Of a stretch of 64,000 nucleotides of DNA, positions 11,391 to 63,650 are shown piece after piece. Within the stretch, counting starts at the first letter, position 1; each line of letters opens with the position of its first letter. The notes beneath the pieces were generated by a model, which saw only the letters and a list, made by a program, of their open reading frames with translations, had not been told where the DNA came from and ran no database searches. This DNA comes from Neoarius graeffei. Its lineage: Eukaryota > Chordata > Actinopteri > Siluriformes > Ariidae. The position numbers and the translations under genes are program-made. The DNA is taken from assembly GCF_027579695.1 (NCBI RefSeq), contig NC_083582.1:80783966-80847965 (forward strand), read 5' to 3'.

Positions 11391-12386
11391 AAAAGAGGGC
11401 CGTCAATCAATTAAAATACTTAATCATGATTAATCGCATTACTGTCCATAGTGAACTTGCAATTAATTGCAAATTAATCACATTTTTATCTGTTCTAAAT
11501 GCATCTTAAAGGGATATTTTCAGGTTGTTGGGGAGTGGGCATGGACATACAGTATCTGCTTGCTTTATGCAAATGTATGTGGGCAGGTCAGGAAGGATGA
11601 GGCTGGTCACGGCAAACGTTTTTGTGGGTATTTTATTCCCTCGCTGCATTTAAAAAATAAAGCAGCATTAACTTTATAATTTTGAGGGTTTAACACAATT
11701 CAGTGTGAATAAAACAGTGCAATATTTCCCTCTCATTCTGTCCTTAACGTCCAGCCTCAAACTCTGCAATAAACTAAACTAACACACACTGTGATGTGGA
11801 CTCTGGACAACAGGAGCGGCTGTGTTTAAATAAAGAAAATAAAAACACAAACCCCAAATAAATATATTTATTTGTTAAGCCACACGGCTCATAAAGACGT
11901 TTTCCAGTAAAATGCAGGAACTCACTGGTAAATCTACAGAACATTCAGGAGCAAAAACTGCATTTATAAACACTTTTACAGAACTCACACATTTCTCAGA
12001 ATAAAACGCTCTCACTCCAGGTCTAGCACGCACACACACACACACACACGCACGCACGCACACACGCACGCACGCGCACACACACACGCGCACGCACGCA
12101 CGCACACACGCACACCAGAACCGTAACACATCGTCTTTTCTCCCCTCTGGACCATCAAAAGCAGACAAAACACACATTTTATGTAAACAGTCAGGATGCA
12201 ACAATATAAGCCGATTCTGTCCATAAGTGCACTTTATCATGACTTGCACCAACCAGCTCCTCGCTACATCACACATGGGGGAGGGGCACAGAACATACAC
12301 GTTAATCACACATCAAAAAAAAATTTGTGGCGTTAAAAGGATTTTGCGTTAAATGCATTATCACGTAAACTTCAACAGCCCTATTT
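11391..12386. mobile_element. Possible DNA transposon remnant with AGGGC..GCCCT ends
   Basis: The left end AGGGCCGTCAATCAATTAAA and right end AACAGCCCT are short inverted repeats, and the flanks share TTTAAAA, so a target duplication is plausible. The AATTAATCAC-rich arms resemble a fish repeat that begins with a GGGCTGTCAATC-like sequence. Interior frames are not recognisable. It contains the (CACG)-rich microsatellite at 12029-12115. Confidence 0.4.
12029..12115. repeat. (CA)n/(CACG)n microsatellite
   Basis: CA and CACG units alternate in an interrupted run. Confidence 0.93.
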
Positions 12387-12389
12387 AAA

Positions 12390-13380
12390 ACATTGTCTCG
12401 TTTAAACAGTATTTGAAACAGACAGTGCGATGACGACCAACCTGAGGAAGTACGCCTGTCTCAGTGCTCAGTGCTCGCTGAATGAAACTGCTCACTTTCT
12501 ACATTTCATAGCACCATGAACTAACATTTAATAAACGTGCTCAGTAATACAGATCCACGCGCTCAGGTCAGCTGTCCTCGTCTTACTGTTTAAGAGGTTT
12601 TATCAGGTTACCCGTATCGTTGGAAGATGCAACAGTTCCTCTTTTTGATATTTTCACAAAGTTTGCAGTCAGACTGATAAACAATACCAGTAGAAGTATT
12701 GCTGCGTCCCTACTTTGTGTTACAATGTTAGAATTCTAATAAAGCCCATATTAACATTTCCTTCATCATATAAGGCTGGGCAATATGACCTAAAAATTAT
12801 ATATCACGATGTTTTCTGACGATGATATTTATCGCAATATGTATTATGCTATGAAAATCATCATGTTCAAAGACAAAAGAAAAATGACTGCACATGCAGA
12901 TTGCTTGTACATGAGTTTACAGACAATGGGGCGCCAGGGGGCGCTCATGTGCACACCTGCAGACAGGTCATTCTGCTCCCAATGCAGGACGCTTGCTCCT
13001 GAGCCCCAGTGCTTCTATTTTTTTTTTCTCCCCTCTTTGCTCCAGAACGCTACCTGTATTTGCTTTGCTTTTGTTCCTGGTGTTTGGACCTTGTTTTCCA
13101 TATGCTGTCCTCCCACTGTTTCTCAGTTTTGGGTTAATAAAACCCTGGTTTTTTTCCCCCCCACCAGTGACCCTGTGTCATCCCGTGTCAGACCCAGGTA
13201 CAACGAACTGCAACCAGTGGTGAGGCTCCAGTTTGGGAGTTCTGGAGTTTTGGGGAACGTGAAGTTACCCCTTAGTCAACATCACTCCCAGGTCCATTCT
13301 GACCCAGAATGGTAGCACCTGTCAGGATCCCATCTATGGGTTAAATAGAATCCTGTTATGGAGAAGGATAGCTCAGCCAT
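12390..13380. other. Intergenic, no gene seen
   Basis: No gene recognised. Around 13130 there is GGTTAATAAAACCCTGGTTT, similar to TAAATAAAACCCTGCTTTTT near 47450. This may be a shared repeat 3' end, but I cannot name it. Confidence 0.35.
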
Positions 13381-13878
13381 TTGGCAGTTGGTCTAGGGGA
13401 GGTGTTACCCCAAATTCAGACACTAGAGAGAAGCCCCGATAGGCAGTTTGGTTATTCATGGATACCTGTCTGGCAGCTTCAGCAGCTGAACAAGTGTCGG
13501 ACGTGTTGGCTCTTGCCTTTCCTTCGGATCGCACTTGGGATGCCGAGAGAGGGGGATTACAGCATGGGCAACTCAGTCCTCCTTATTTCTGCCCTGGCGA
13601 GGACACTCTAGCCTCATGTGCAAACATGAGGGCACAACACGGGAGATAGCAGTTACAGGTTTTAAGTCCAAGTTTGATTGGCGTAAAAGATGGGCGCCAC
13701 GGGTCATCTCTGATGATGAGAAAGGTACTCTTACCTCACTGGTCAGGCTACCGCCTATCCTAGCTGGGCAGCCCCTGGTCAATAAGGTGCTGACCCACCA
13801 TGGTCTGCCTGCCACAGTGGGTGCTTGGGACTAAAGGTTTCACCTAATAAGTGGACCATAAGACATGCACCAGACAAA

Positions 13879-15226
13879 AAGAAATTCACTTTCAGACTGG
13901 CCACATGGAATGTGAGGACCATGTGCCCTGGTATCACTGATGACCTCACACAAGTTGATGTCAGAAAGACAGCAGTCACTGATGAGGAACTCTCAAATTT
14001 GAGAGAACACCGATAATGCTGGTCGTCAAGAAGCACATCTCTCAGATCAAGACTCCATCCATCCATCCGTTACCTGTAGCCACTTATCCTGTCCTACAGG
14101 GTTGCGGGCAAGCTGGAGCCTATCCCAGCTGACTACGGGCGAAAGGCGGGGTACACCCTGGACAAGTTGCCAGGTCATCACAGGGCTGACACATAGACAC
14201 AGACAACCATTCACACTCACATTCACACCTACGCTCAATTTAGAGTCACCAGTTAACCTAACCTGCATGTCTTTGGACTGTGGGGGAAACCGGAGCACCC
14301 GGAGGAAACCCACGCGGACACGGGGAGAACATGCAAACTCCACACAGAAAGGCCCTCGTTGGCCGCTGGGCTTGAGCCCAGGACCTTCAGACTCGGCACG
14401 TGAAGAGAACTAAAATTTATCCTGGAATGGAAAAAGTAAGGATGAACCTAGACAACATGGCACAGGATTTGCCATTAGGAACTCCTTGTTGAATAGAATA
14501 CAGAACCCCACCAGAAATGACCGTATCTCTATCCTAGTCCTTGATACCTCTAATAGTCCCATCACCATTGTGAATGTTTATGCTCCCACCCGGTCATCTG
14601 AGCAGTCCTTGAAAGATCAGTTCTATGATGAATTGCATGCTGTGTTCGCTGGAATTTCTAGCAATGAAAAGTTGTATGTGCTAAGTGACTTCAGTGCTAG
14701 GGTTGGTAATGATTATGACACTTGGCCTACTTGTCTTGGGCACTTTGGCATTGGTAATATGAATGAAAATGGGCAGCAATTACTTGAGCCACGTTTGCAG
14801 CACAGTTTGTGTGTCACAAACACATTCTTTCAATCTCGACCAGTGTACAAGGTTTCTTGGAGGCACCCTAGGTCTGGACACTGGCATCAACTAGATTTAG
14901 TCTTATCTCGAAGATCTGACTTATGTGATGTGCAAAACACTAGATCATATCACACTGCAGACTGCAATACAGATCATGCACTTGTTTGCAGCAAATTGAA
15001 AATCACCCCAAAGAAAATACACCAATCAAAGACAGCAGGAAAGGTGATCAACACTTCTCAGTGCCAAAATCCTAACAAAGTTGCTGAATTTCTTGACCGA
15101 GTTGAAACAAAGTTTGGTTCTTTGCAAATGAGTGACTCGACTGAAGAGAACTGGAACACGTTAAAGACAACCACACATACACACCACAGTAACTGCCATA
15201 TTTGGTTGCAAGAAACACCAGAATGA
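13879..15226 (+). pseudogene. LINE endonuclease domain, broken by SINE insertion
   Basis: The piece before the SINE carries FRLATWNVRTMCPG, the start of the AP-endonuclease fold. After the SINE the frame from 14486 shows ITIVNVYAPT, LYVLSDFSARVGND (usually GDFNARVG; here the Asn is Ser), SWRHPRSGHWHQLDLVL and TDHALV, the closing Ser/Thr-Asp-His motif. The domain is split, and the following linker goes out of frame near 15170. Confidence 0.85.
14051..14388 (-). mobile_element. 5'-truncated SINE inside the LINE endonuclease
   Basis: The body and (ATCC)n tail match the tRNA-derived SINE at 5306, but it ends just past the B box (GGGCTTGAGCCC), lacking the A box. The flanks share AGACTC as a short target duplication. 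The LINE reading frame continues beyond it. Confidence 0.88.
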
Positions 15227-15392
15227 AGACTGGTTTGAGGCATCATTGGAAGACCTCAATGCTCTCTTAGAAGAGAAACACGATGCTTACCTCAAACACA
15301 AAGCTAATCCCTTGCAGAAGAACCTTCAACATCTGCGTGAGGCAAGAAGTGTAGTACAGAAAGCAGCTAGATGATGTTCTAACCAACACTGG

Positions 15393-17058
15393 TTGAAGCT
15401 TTGTGATGACATTGAAAAGGCTTCTGAAACAGGCAATGCTCGAGCCTTGTATGATGGCATCAAGAAAGCCACTGGACCAACTGAAAACTCTAGCTCCTCT
15501 CAAGGACTTGGATGGCAAACTTATCAAAGATCGTCAAAAAAGCAGATGGAAAGATGGGTTGAACACTATCTAGAATTGTACTCGAGAGAGAACGTGGTCT
15601 CCGATGCAACACTGGAAGTGCTTGAAGATTTGCCAATCATGACAGACCTGGATACTGGGCCATCTCTTGAAGAACTGACTGATGCTATTGATAGTTTGGC
15701 AAACAATAAAGCCACAGGTTAAGATTGTATTCCAGCTGAGATCCTGAAATGTGGCAAGCCTATGCTGTTGGAGAAGTTACATCATCTCCTGAGCAAATGT
15801 TGGAGGGAAGGATACAGTCCCCAAGATATGAAGAATGCAAAGATTGTCACTCTCTCCAAGAACAAAGGTGAATGCAGTGACTGTAATAAATATTGTGACA
15901 TTTCACTTCTCAGTATTATTGGAAAAGCCTTTACAAAGATATGCCTGAAAAGACTTCAGTCCATAGCAGAATGTGTGTATCCTGAATCCCAGTGTGGCTT
16001 CAGAGCAGAAAGGTCTGCTATAGACATGGTATTCTCCTGCAGACAGCTGCAGGAAAAGTGCAGGGAACAGCAGAAACCTTTATATCTTGCTTTCACTGAC
16101 CTCACCAAGGCATTTGATCTTGTGAGTAGGGATGGTTTGTTTAAACTTCTTAAAAAGATTGGTTGTCCACCTAAGTTGCTTGCAGTTATCAAATCATTTC
16201 ATGTTGGTATGAAGTGTGTTACTGAATTCATTGGGGATACCTCCAGTCCTTTTGAGATCAAGAGTGGTGTGAAGCAAGGGTGTGTTCTGGCACCAACTTT
16301 GTTTGGAATTTTCTTTTCAATGCTTCTGAAGTTTGCTTTTCCATTGGATGAAGAAGGAATATTCTTGCACACTGATGGTAATCTCTTTGATCTCTCAAGA
16401 CTCCAGTCCAAGCGTAAGGTTCAGAAAATCATGATTGGTGAAATGTTGTTTGCTGATGATGCAGCACTGGTTGCCCACAGTGAGGCAGAACTTCAGATTC
16501 TCATCAACAAATTTTCTGTTGCATGTAAAGAGTTTGGACTCGCCATCAGCTTGGAAAAAAAAACTCAAGTTCTGGCACAGGGTTGTGAAGAACCTCCCAT
16601 GATTACTATTGATGACCAGACCCTTGAGACTGTGCTCAAGTTTACCAATCTAGGTTCCACTGTAACTGATGCTCTGTCTCTTGATACTGAGCTAGATATC
16701 AGAATAGGTAAAGCTGCTACTACTATGGGCAGACTTCAAGAGAGAGTATGGAAAAATTCTAAACTGACCCAAAATACCAAGATCAGAGTGTTTGAAACGT
16801 ATGTCCTGAGTACTTTGTTGTACGTTAGTGAAAGCTAATAGACATAACACTTTCTTTATGCGCTGTTTGAGGCATATTGTTGGTATACACTGGACTGATA
16901 TTGAGATCTTGAACCATGCAAAGCTCACCAGCATTTATTCCATGCTCCTCCAGCGATGCCTTCGCTGGCTAGGACATGTTAGTAGAATGAAAGATGAGAG
17001 GATTCCAAAGGCATTTCTCTATGGAGAACTTGCTGAAAAGGCCAGTGGGAAGGCCTAA
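15393..17058 (+). pseudogene. LINE reverse transcriptase, several disabling changes
   Basis: RT motifs are clear: YLAFTDLTKAFDLVSR (motif A Asp), SGVKQGCVLAPTLFGIFF (motif B) and GEMLFADDAALVAHSE (motif C, FADD). KFTNLGSTVTD and MRCLRHIVGIHWTD follow. A TAA at 15720-15722 replaces the expected Lys in NNKATGxDCIPAEILK while the frame is otherwise continuous. A frame change follows YVLSTLLYVSES at 16838, and a stop occurs at 17056-17058 shortly before the second SINE. Confidence 0.92.
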
Positions 17059-17071
17059 GCTCAGGTTCAAA

Positions 17072-17405
17072 GATCTCATCTCATCTCATTCTCTGTAGCT
17101 GCTTTATCCTGTCCTACAGGGTCGCAGGCGAGCTGGATCCTATCCCAGCTGACTACGGGCGAAAGGCGGGGTTCACCCTGGACAAGTCGCCAGGTCATCA
17201 CAGGGCTGACACATAGACACAGACAACCATTCACACTCACATTCACACCTACGCTCAATTTAGAGTCACCAGTTAACCTAACCTGCATGTCTTTGGACTG
17301 TGGGGGAAACCGGAGCACCCGGAGGAAACCCACGCGGACACGGGGAGAACATGCAAACTCCACACAGAAAGGCCCTCGCCGGCCCCGGGGCTCGAACTCG
17401 GACCT
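17072..17405 (-). mobile_element. 5'-truncated SINE inside the LINE 3' part
   Basis: It has a (CTCAT)n tail and a body matching the SINE family, ending just beyond the B box (GGCTCGAACTC) without the A box. The short duplication AAGAT flanks it: TTCAAAGAT precedes it and GAAGATGTTTG follows it. Confidence 0.88.
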
Positions 17406-17439
17406 GAAGATGTTTGTAAAAAAAAAAAAAAAAGATCAT

Positions 17440-17700
17440 AATGTGTGTACTGAGCCCTTTGAGTGGCAGGATGTTGCTGCTGATCGAGCTTTTTGGCGAA
17501 TGACAGTGCTCAAGGGGAAGAGAAAGAACGAGGAGGCTCGTGCAGAACACTACCAAGAAAAGTGATATAGAAGACACAAACAGGCCCAGATCAGCTGCTG
17601 ATGAAATAGCAAACCAGGACTTTGTCTGTCCTAACTGCAACTGTCCGTGTCGTGCTGGAATTGGGCTAATTAGCCACATGAAAAAATGCCAACACTAAAT
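17440..17700 (+). pseudogene. LINE C-terminal zinc-knuckle segment
   Basis: After the SINE the LINE reading resumes with AADRAFWRMTV and later FVCPNCNCPCRAGIGLISH, a Cys/His cluster typical of the C terminus of these LINEs. Stops are present between the two. Confidence 0.7.
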
Positions 17701-17800
17701 TTGCCCTCCTTGAAGCGGACACCATTGTCTTTCGAGATAGACGGTGCCATCGATCGATCGACCCCGTGTCTCCTCCTTCATCTCCTGCTATTACCGACAG

Positions 17801-20087
17801 TAAGATTATAACAAAACATAATAGGCCTAATATTTATTAAGCTAATTCTACACATCATGCTGCATTATACAGACTCTTCACTGATGTCATTTTACAGTAT
17901 TAAGTTACGAGGTTTTACTTGTTAAAAAGAACGACACGTCATAATTTTTATCCACAGACAAGTTCCTGTTCTCACTTAAGTTACAGCTTCTGTAAACAGA
18001 TACTCCATCGACAACCTCTTTTTTTTCTCTCTTTAGATCAATAAGCTTGCCATGTTACAGAGAAACCACAAACTTAAAGCTACAGGTTTACTCCTGACAC
18101 TGGAGACTCCTTCCATAAAACACTAAACATGTTCACTCCTGACACAAACTTCACTGTATCGATGATCACACACACTGTTTAAATGTCATCGGTCTGTTAC
18201 AGACGTTTCTGTGGGAGTTGTTTCTATAGAAAATGAAAATCAACACCGTCTGACCAATCAGATCTGAGAACTCAACAATGGTATGAATATAATTATATTT
18301 TAATAATTAATAGCTAACTTTATAAATGTGATTACGTTGGATTTGGCTGAACCTCATCAGATTTGAATGCAGTTTTTGATGAATAATATTTTTACTGATA
18401 TGGGAAAACCTTTGGGGTTTTAAGTAAGGACTAAAACACTAAGGGTGTGCAGTTTGGGGAAAATAAATCAACTATACAGTGCTGAATAGCACATCCTGAA
18501 TGTGTGTTTTATTTATTCTTCCTACACCACAGCAATTTTCCAACAATTTATACAACATTTGATTCATTAAACATCATCAACAACTTCTGTTTGAAGCTGT
18601 AAGACTCTGGATTTGATTCACATTTAAAGAAACGAAAATATACGACATGACTGAAAATCCTTTGTGTGGTTTTCTGCAGGAAAAATAAATAAATAAATAA
18701 AAATAAATTAAAAAAAAAAAAACCACACAGTATCCTGGATTGTCTCAAAGCCCTTAAACTAGGGGGAAATGAATGGACGTTTATCAAGGGGGCACATACT
18801 CAGGGTTCCCCCGGTTCTGAAAAACATTCTCCAGTTTTTCCTTGAAAAATAAAGTCGAATAAGTATTCTTCACTTTTTCTTAGTTACTGACTTATCAAAG
18901 TGACTTGATACAGGTTTATACCAACCAAACGGTCAGATATTTGTACAGATACAGCGAGGTCTCTCCATGCCATATAAAATTTGGGCTCCACTCCAGACTC
19001 TGAGAAGAAAGAGTTGACTTTGAGCCCCTGTGCACCATCAAGCTAAAATAACCCTCTTTAGTTGGAGCTTCCTGAAGGTTATTTTAGCAGGGAAGAGCTA
19101 TTAGGCCCTTTAGCCTTTACTTCAACACAACACTGGATTTACAATTGAACAGAGTCAAGAAAAGCCTTGGAACAACCAACAGTGAAGGAATCTGAATTTC
19201 CCATCGATTTACAGACCGAATACAGAACGATGCCACGATTTTCATCATACATTCGTGAGCCCAGGGCCGTTTCTGTTCCAGCGACTGAAACGCCCAGTTT
19301 TCCTGGGGCTTGTATTTTTATTTTTTTTTTAAGGGAGACTGACATCAATAGTTTGGGGAGGTTATATCTAACTTCACAGGGTAATATTATCACCCACACA
19401 CATACAAAGATGATGACGTCTTTATTAGTGATTTTTGCACTGCTCCTCGTATCCCCCCGGTATATAATGCGGAGGGATACAGCTGTCGCTCTGTCCATCC
19501 ACCTGTAAACATTTTAGTTTCCGGAGCATAACTCAAAAACTAATCAGGAATTTTTTCACGAAACCTGACCGTTATGTTAAGTGCCTAGAGGAGTTGTGCC
19601 TTTTGCCATTTTGGGATTTCTGTGATTTTTATTTTTTCCATGACAACCAATTCAACTGAGAAAAATTTGGAATGGGGTTTCACGGGGGGGGGGATAAGTC
19701 ATCTCCTGAGGAAATTTTGTCATTCACTTCAGTTTCACTCTCTTGATTATTAAGTTATCATCGTCAGCACCCAGAATGTCGCAGGAAACTGAGGCGCGTG
19801 TCCACTGACTTAAATGTCACCACTAAAATTAATCATCAGTTTCATAAATATATCATTTCTCACTCACATCTCTGTCCTCAAGGACCACAAAGACACATTC
19901 TAACCTACATTATTATATTACAACATTCAAAGTCACCGAGGACGTCCAAGTCAGTTGTTTTCTATTCATCTCTTACTTTTTTTTTGAGGGCAAAAACACC
20001 AGGAGCTATTACCCCGAAACATAGCTCCCTTCAGTCGCTTGCCGGCAGATGGCATTTTCACTTTGGCATTGAGTTGGGGTTCCCCCC
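17801..20087. other. Intergenic, no gene seen
   Basis: No exon recognised. At about 18080-18290 a dispersed repeat appears (CTGACACTGGAGACTCCTTC, then a CTGACCAATCAGATCTGAGA-like part) that recurs near 40620-40830, 44270-44450 and 46370-46420. There are poly-A/T tracts near 18710 and 19318. Confidence 0.45.
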
Positions 20088-21323
20088 CCGACCCCTGTAT
20101 TACTGACACTATCCGATGTGCTCGGGGGCGGTAGGGGCCCTCAGTGTTTTAAACTGACCCCTGTATTACTGACACTATCCGATGTGCTCGGGGGCGGTAG
20201 GGGCCCTCAGTGTTTTAAACTGACCCCTGTATTACTGACACTATCCGATGTGCTTGGGGGCGGTAGGGGCCCTCAGTGTTTTAAACTGACCCCTGTATTA
20301 CTGACACTATCCGATGTGCTCAGGGGCGGTAGGGGCCCTCAGTGTTTTAAACCGACCCCTGTATTACTGACACTATCCGATGTGCTCGGGGGCGGTAGGG
20401 GCCCTCAGTGTTTTAAACTGACCCCTGTATTACTGACACTACCCGATGTGCTCGGGGGCGGTAGGGGCCCTCAGTGTTTTAAACTGACCCCTGTATTACT
20501 GACACTATCCGATGTGCTCGGGGGCGGTAGGGGCCCTCAGTGTTTTAAACTGACCCCTGTATTACTGACACTACCCGATGTGCTCGGGGGCGGTAGGGGC
20601 CCTCAGTGTTTTAAACCGACCCCTGTATTACTGACACTATCCGATGTGCTCGGGGGCGGTAGGGGCCCTCAGTGTTTTAAACTGACCCCTGTATTACTGA
20701 CACTACCCGATGTGCTCGGGGGCGGTAGGGGCCCTCAGTGTTTTAAACCGACCCCTGTATTACTGACACTATCCGATGTGCTCGGGGGCGGTAGGGGCCC
20801 TCAGTGTTTTAAACTGACCCCTGTATTACTGACACTATCCGATGTGCTCGGGGGCGGTAGGGGCCCTCAGTGTTTTAAACTGACCCCTGTATTACTGACA
20901 CTACCCGATGTGCTCGGGGGCGGTAGGGGCCCTCAGTGTTTTAAACTGACCCCTGTATTACTGACACTACCCGATGTGCTCGGGGGCGGTAGGGGCCCTC
21001 AGTGTTTTAAACCGACCCCTGTATTACTGACACTATCCGATGTGCTCGGGGGCGGTAGGGGCCCTCAGTGTTTTAAACTGACCCCTGTATTACTGACACT
21101 ATCCGATGTGCTCGGGGGCGGTAGGGGCCCTCAGTGTTTTAAACTGACCCCTGTATTACTGACACTATCCGATGTGCTCGGGGGCAGTAGGGGCCCTCAG
21201 TGTTTTAAACTGACCCCTGTATTACTGACACTACCCGATGTGCTCGGGGGCGGTAGGGGCCCTCAGTGTTTTAAACTGACCCCTGTATTACTGACACTAC
21301 CCGATGTGCTCGGGGGCGGTAGG
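20088..21323. repeat. 66-bp minisatellite, about 18.7 units
   Basis: The unit contains GCTCGGGGGCGGTAGGGGCC, CTCAGTGTTTTAAACTGACC and CCTGTATTACTGACACTATC. Units are nearly identical. The main variants are C for T in AAACYGACC and in ACTAYCCGATG, and the two C variants never occur in the same unit. Because 66 is a multiple of 3 and one frame lacks stops, a 419-codon open frame runs through it. That frame has no ATG before the array end, so coding is not supported. Confidence 0.97.
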
Positions 21324-22167
21324 ATTTCTGCCCCCCCCATGGCTGTTTCAGCCCTTAAAATCATCTCCAGTGCTTGAAGAAGCCCCACCCAAAAAACTTC
21401 CTCAGCTCAGACTGCACCATTGTTTGGTTCACACAGAGATAATGACATCACCACACCAGGCCAATTAAGACGCTCTGCGATTGGTCAAAAGCTTGGCGCT
21501 CATTTGGTCATTCTGTGTAATGGATTTTTATTGGTCACAAGCACGTGCTCGTTGTTCACACTCCGGCTTCCCACCGTCTCTTCACTGTGGCTGAATTTCA
21601 GCAAACGGAGGGATTTGTGGAGGGATTTCTAGAAAAGAATGATTTTTGATCATGATGACAGACATTCGTCACTGTGACGACTGCTAGTGATTTTCTCTTC
21701 ATCACTGACGGATTTTGTTCTTCGATGGCGAGCGCCAGTGGGAACCCTGCTTCCTTTCCAGCGCGATATGCTGCTTCAGTGTGGTTTCACTTTCCGTGTA
21801 CAGTATATTCATGGGTACAAAATGAAGATGCAGTGTGTTAAGACACAACAGAAAGAACAAAATGAGAATTATTAAAACGGCCAACAGTCATCATTTTTAA
21901 AAAATAAACAAAACAAACAAACAAACAAACTCAAAGGTGATTAACGCACAAATGTAGTTGGGAAACATGGAGTCATTTCTCACCGTGACGACCTGAGAGT
22001 GTGTGGCCGTGTTCCTGCGGCGGAGCTTTATAAAGTCACATGTTTATCAGAGCCCAACCTACAGAGGAAACAGGAAGAGTGTGGAAAATAAACCTGAAAA
22101 TAATCTCACACTGAACAGATTCACATTTAACTGCAGATCAGAGAAGAGTGAACTCAGCAGGACTTAC
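21324..22167. other. Region just downstream of nsf exon 20; no exon recognised
   Basis: The final nsf exon (about six codons in other vertebrates) would be expected somewhere below 22168 on the - strand. I searched by eye for a short frame ending Leu-Asp-Phe-Asp-stop here and down to 2.6 kb and did not find it. A (CAAA)n run lies at about 21905-21930. Confidence 0.5.
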
Positions 22168-63290
<41,123 letters not shown>

Positions 63291-63424
63291 CTGGAAAGAA
63301 AATTCAACACATTCACCACACCAAACACAGACTTCTGAGCTTTATGTTATTTCTCTTTAGTAGTCAAATGCTTGCAATGGTAGTTTTGCAAATTAAAAAA
63401 AAAAAGTCCACAGTCCAACTGGCT

Positions 63425-63650
63425 CCTCTTTGTCATCAGTTCTGTTCATAACTTTTATGGACAGAATTTCTAGGCGCAGCCAAGGGGCGAGGGGTGTCCG
63501 GTTTGGTGGCAGCGGGATCACGTCTCTGCTTTTTGTGGACGATGTGGTCCTGTTGTCTTCATCGATCTGTGATTTACAGCATGTGCTGGGACGGTTTGCA
63601 GCAGAGTCCAAAGTGATGAGAATCAGCACCTCCTCCGGGGGGCTTCCGGT
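63425..63650 (+). pseudogene. Non-LTR retrotransposon reverse transcriptase fragment
   Basis: VLFITFMDRISRRSQGARGV then GGSGITSLLFVDDVVLLSSS and LQHVLGRFAAES. LLFVDDVVLL is the RT motif C, here with Val before the two catalytic Asp. Truncated at both ends; different from the LINE at 13380. Confidence 0.83.

Larger units (their letters stand above)
13380..17800 (+). mobile_element. Degraded non-LTR retrotransposon (LINE) with two nested SINEs
   Basis: In order there are a probable 5' region (about 13380-13870), an apurinic endonuclease domain (13879-15010), a linker, a reverse transcriptase (15393-17058) and a C-terminal zinc knuckle (about 17610-17690). Two minus-strand SINEs interrupt it at 14051-14388 and 17072-17405, and reading frames resume on the far side of each. 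Several stops and frameshifts make it inactive. The endonuclease-RT-CCHC order fits a jockey/CR1/RTE-type LINE; the exact clade is not determined. The 5' bound is approximate. Confidence 0.85.

Noticed and set aside
12013..12309. Cys/Val/Arg-rich minus-strand frames
   Set aside because: They are produced by the (CACG)n/(CA)n microsatellite.
13100..13160. LTR 3' end (AATAAAACCCTG) shared with 47450
   Set aside because: Only about 15 bases agree; no paired LTR, primer-binding site or gag-pol text nearby.
18600..18625. CTCTGGATTTGATTCAC as the nsf C-terminal codons
   Set aside because: It reads on the + strand, while nsf is on the - strand.
20088..21323. CRISPR-like repeat array
   Set aside because: The whole 66-bp unit is conserved with no variable spacers, and the window is vertebrate.
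20118..21377. 419-codon open frame across the minisatellite as a repeat protein gene
   Set aside because: The frame starts only at GTG; no ATG precedes the array end. Openness follows from a 66-bp unit without a stop. No splice or homology support.
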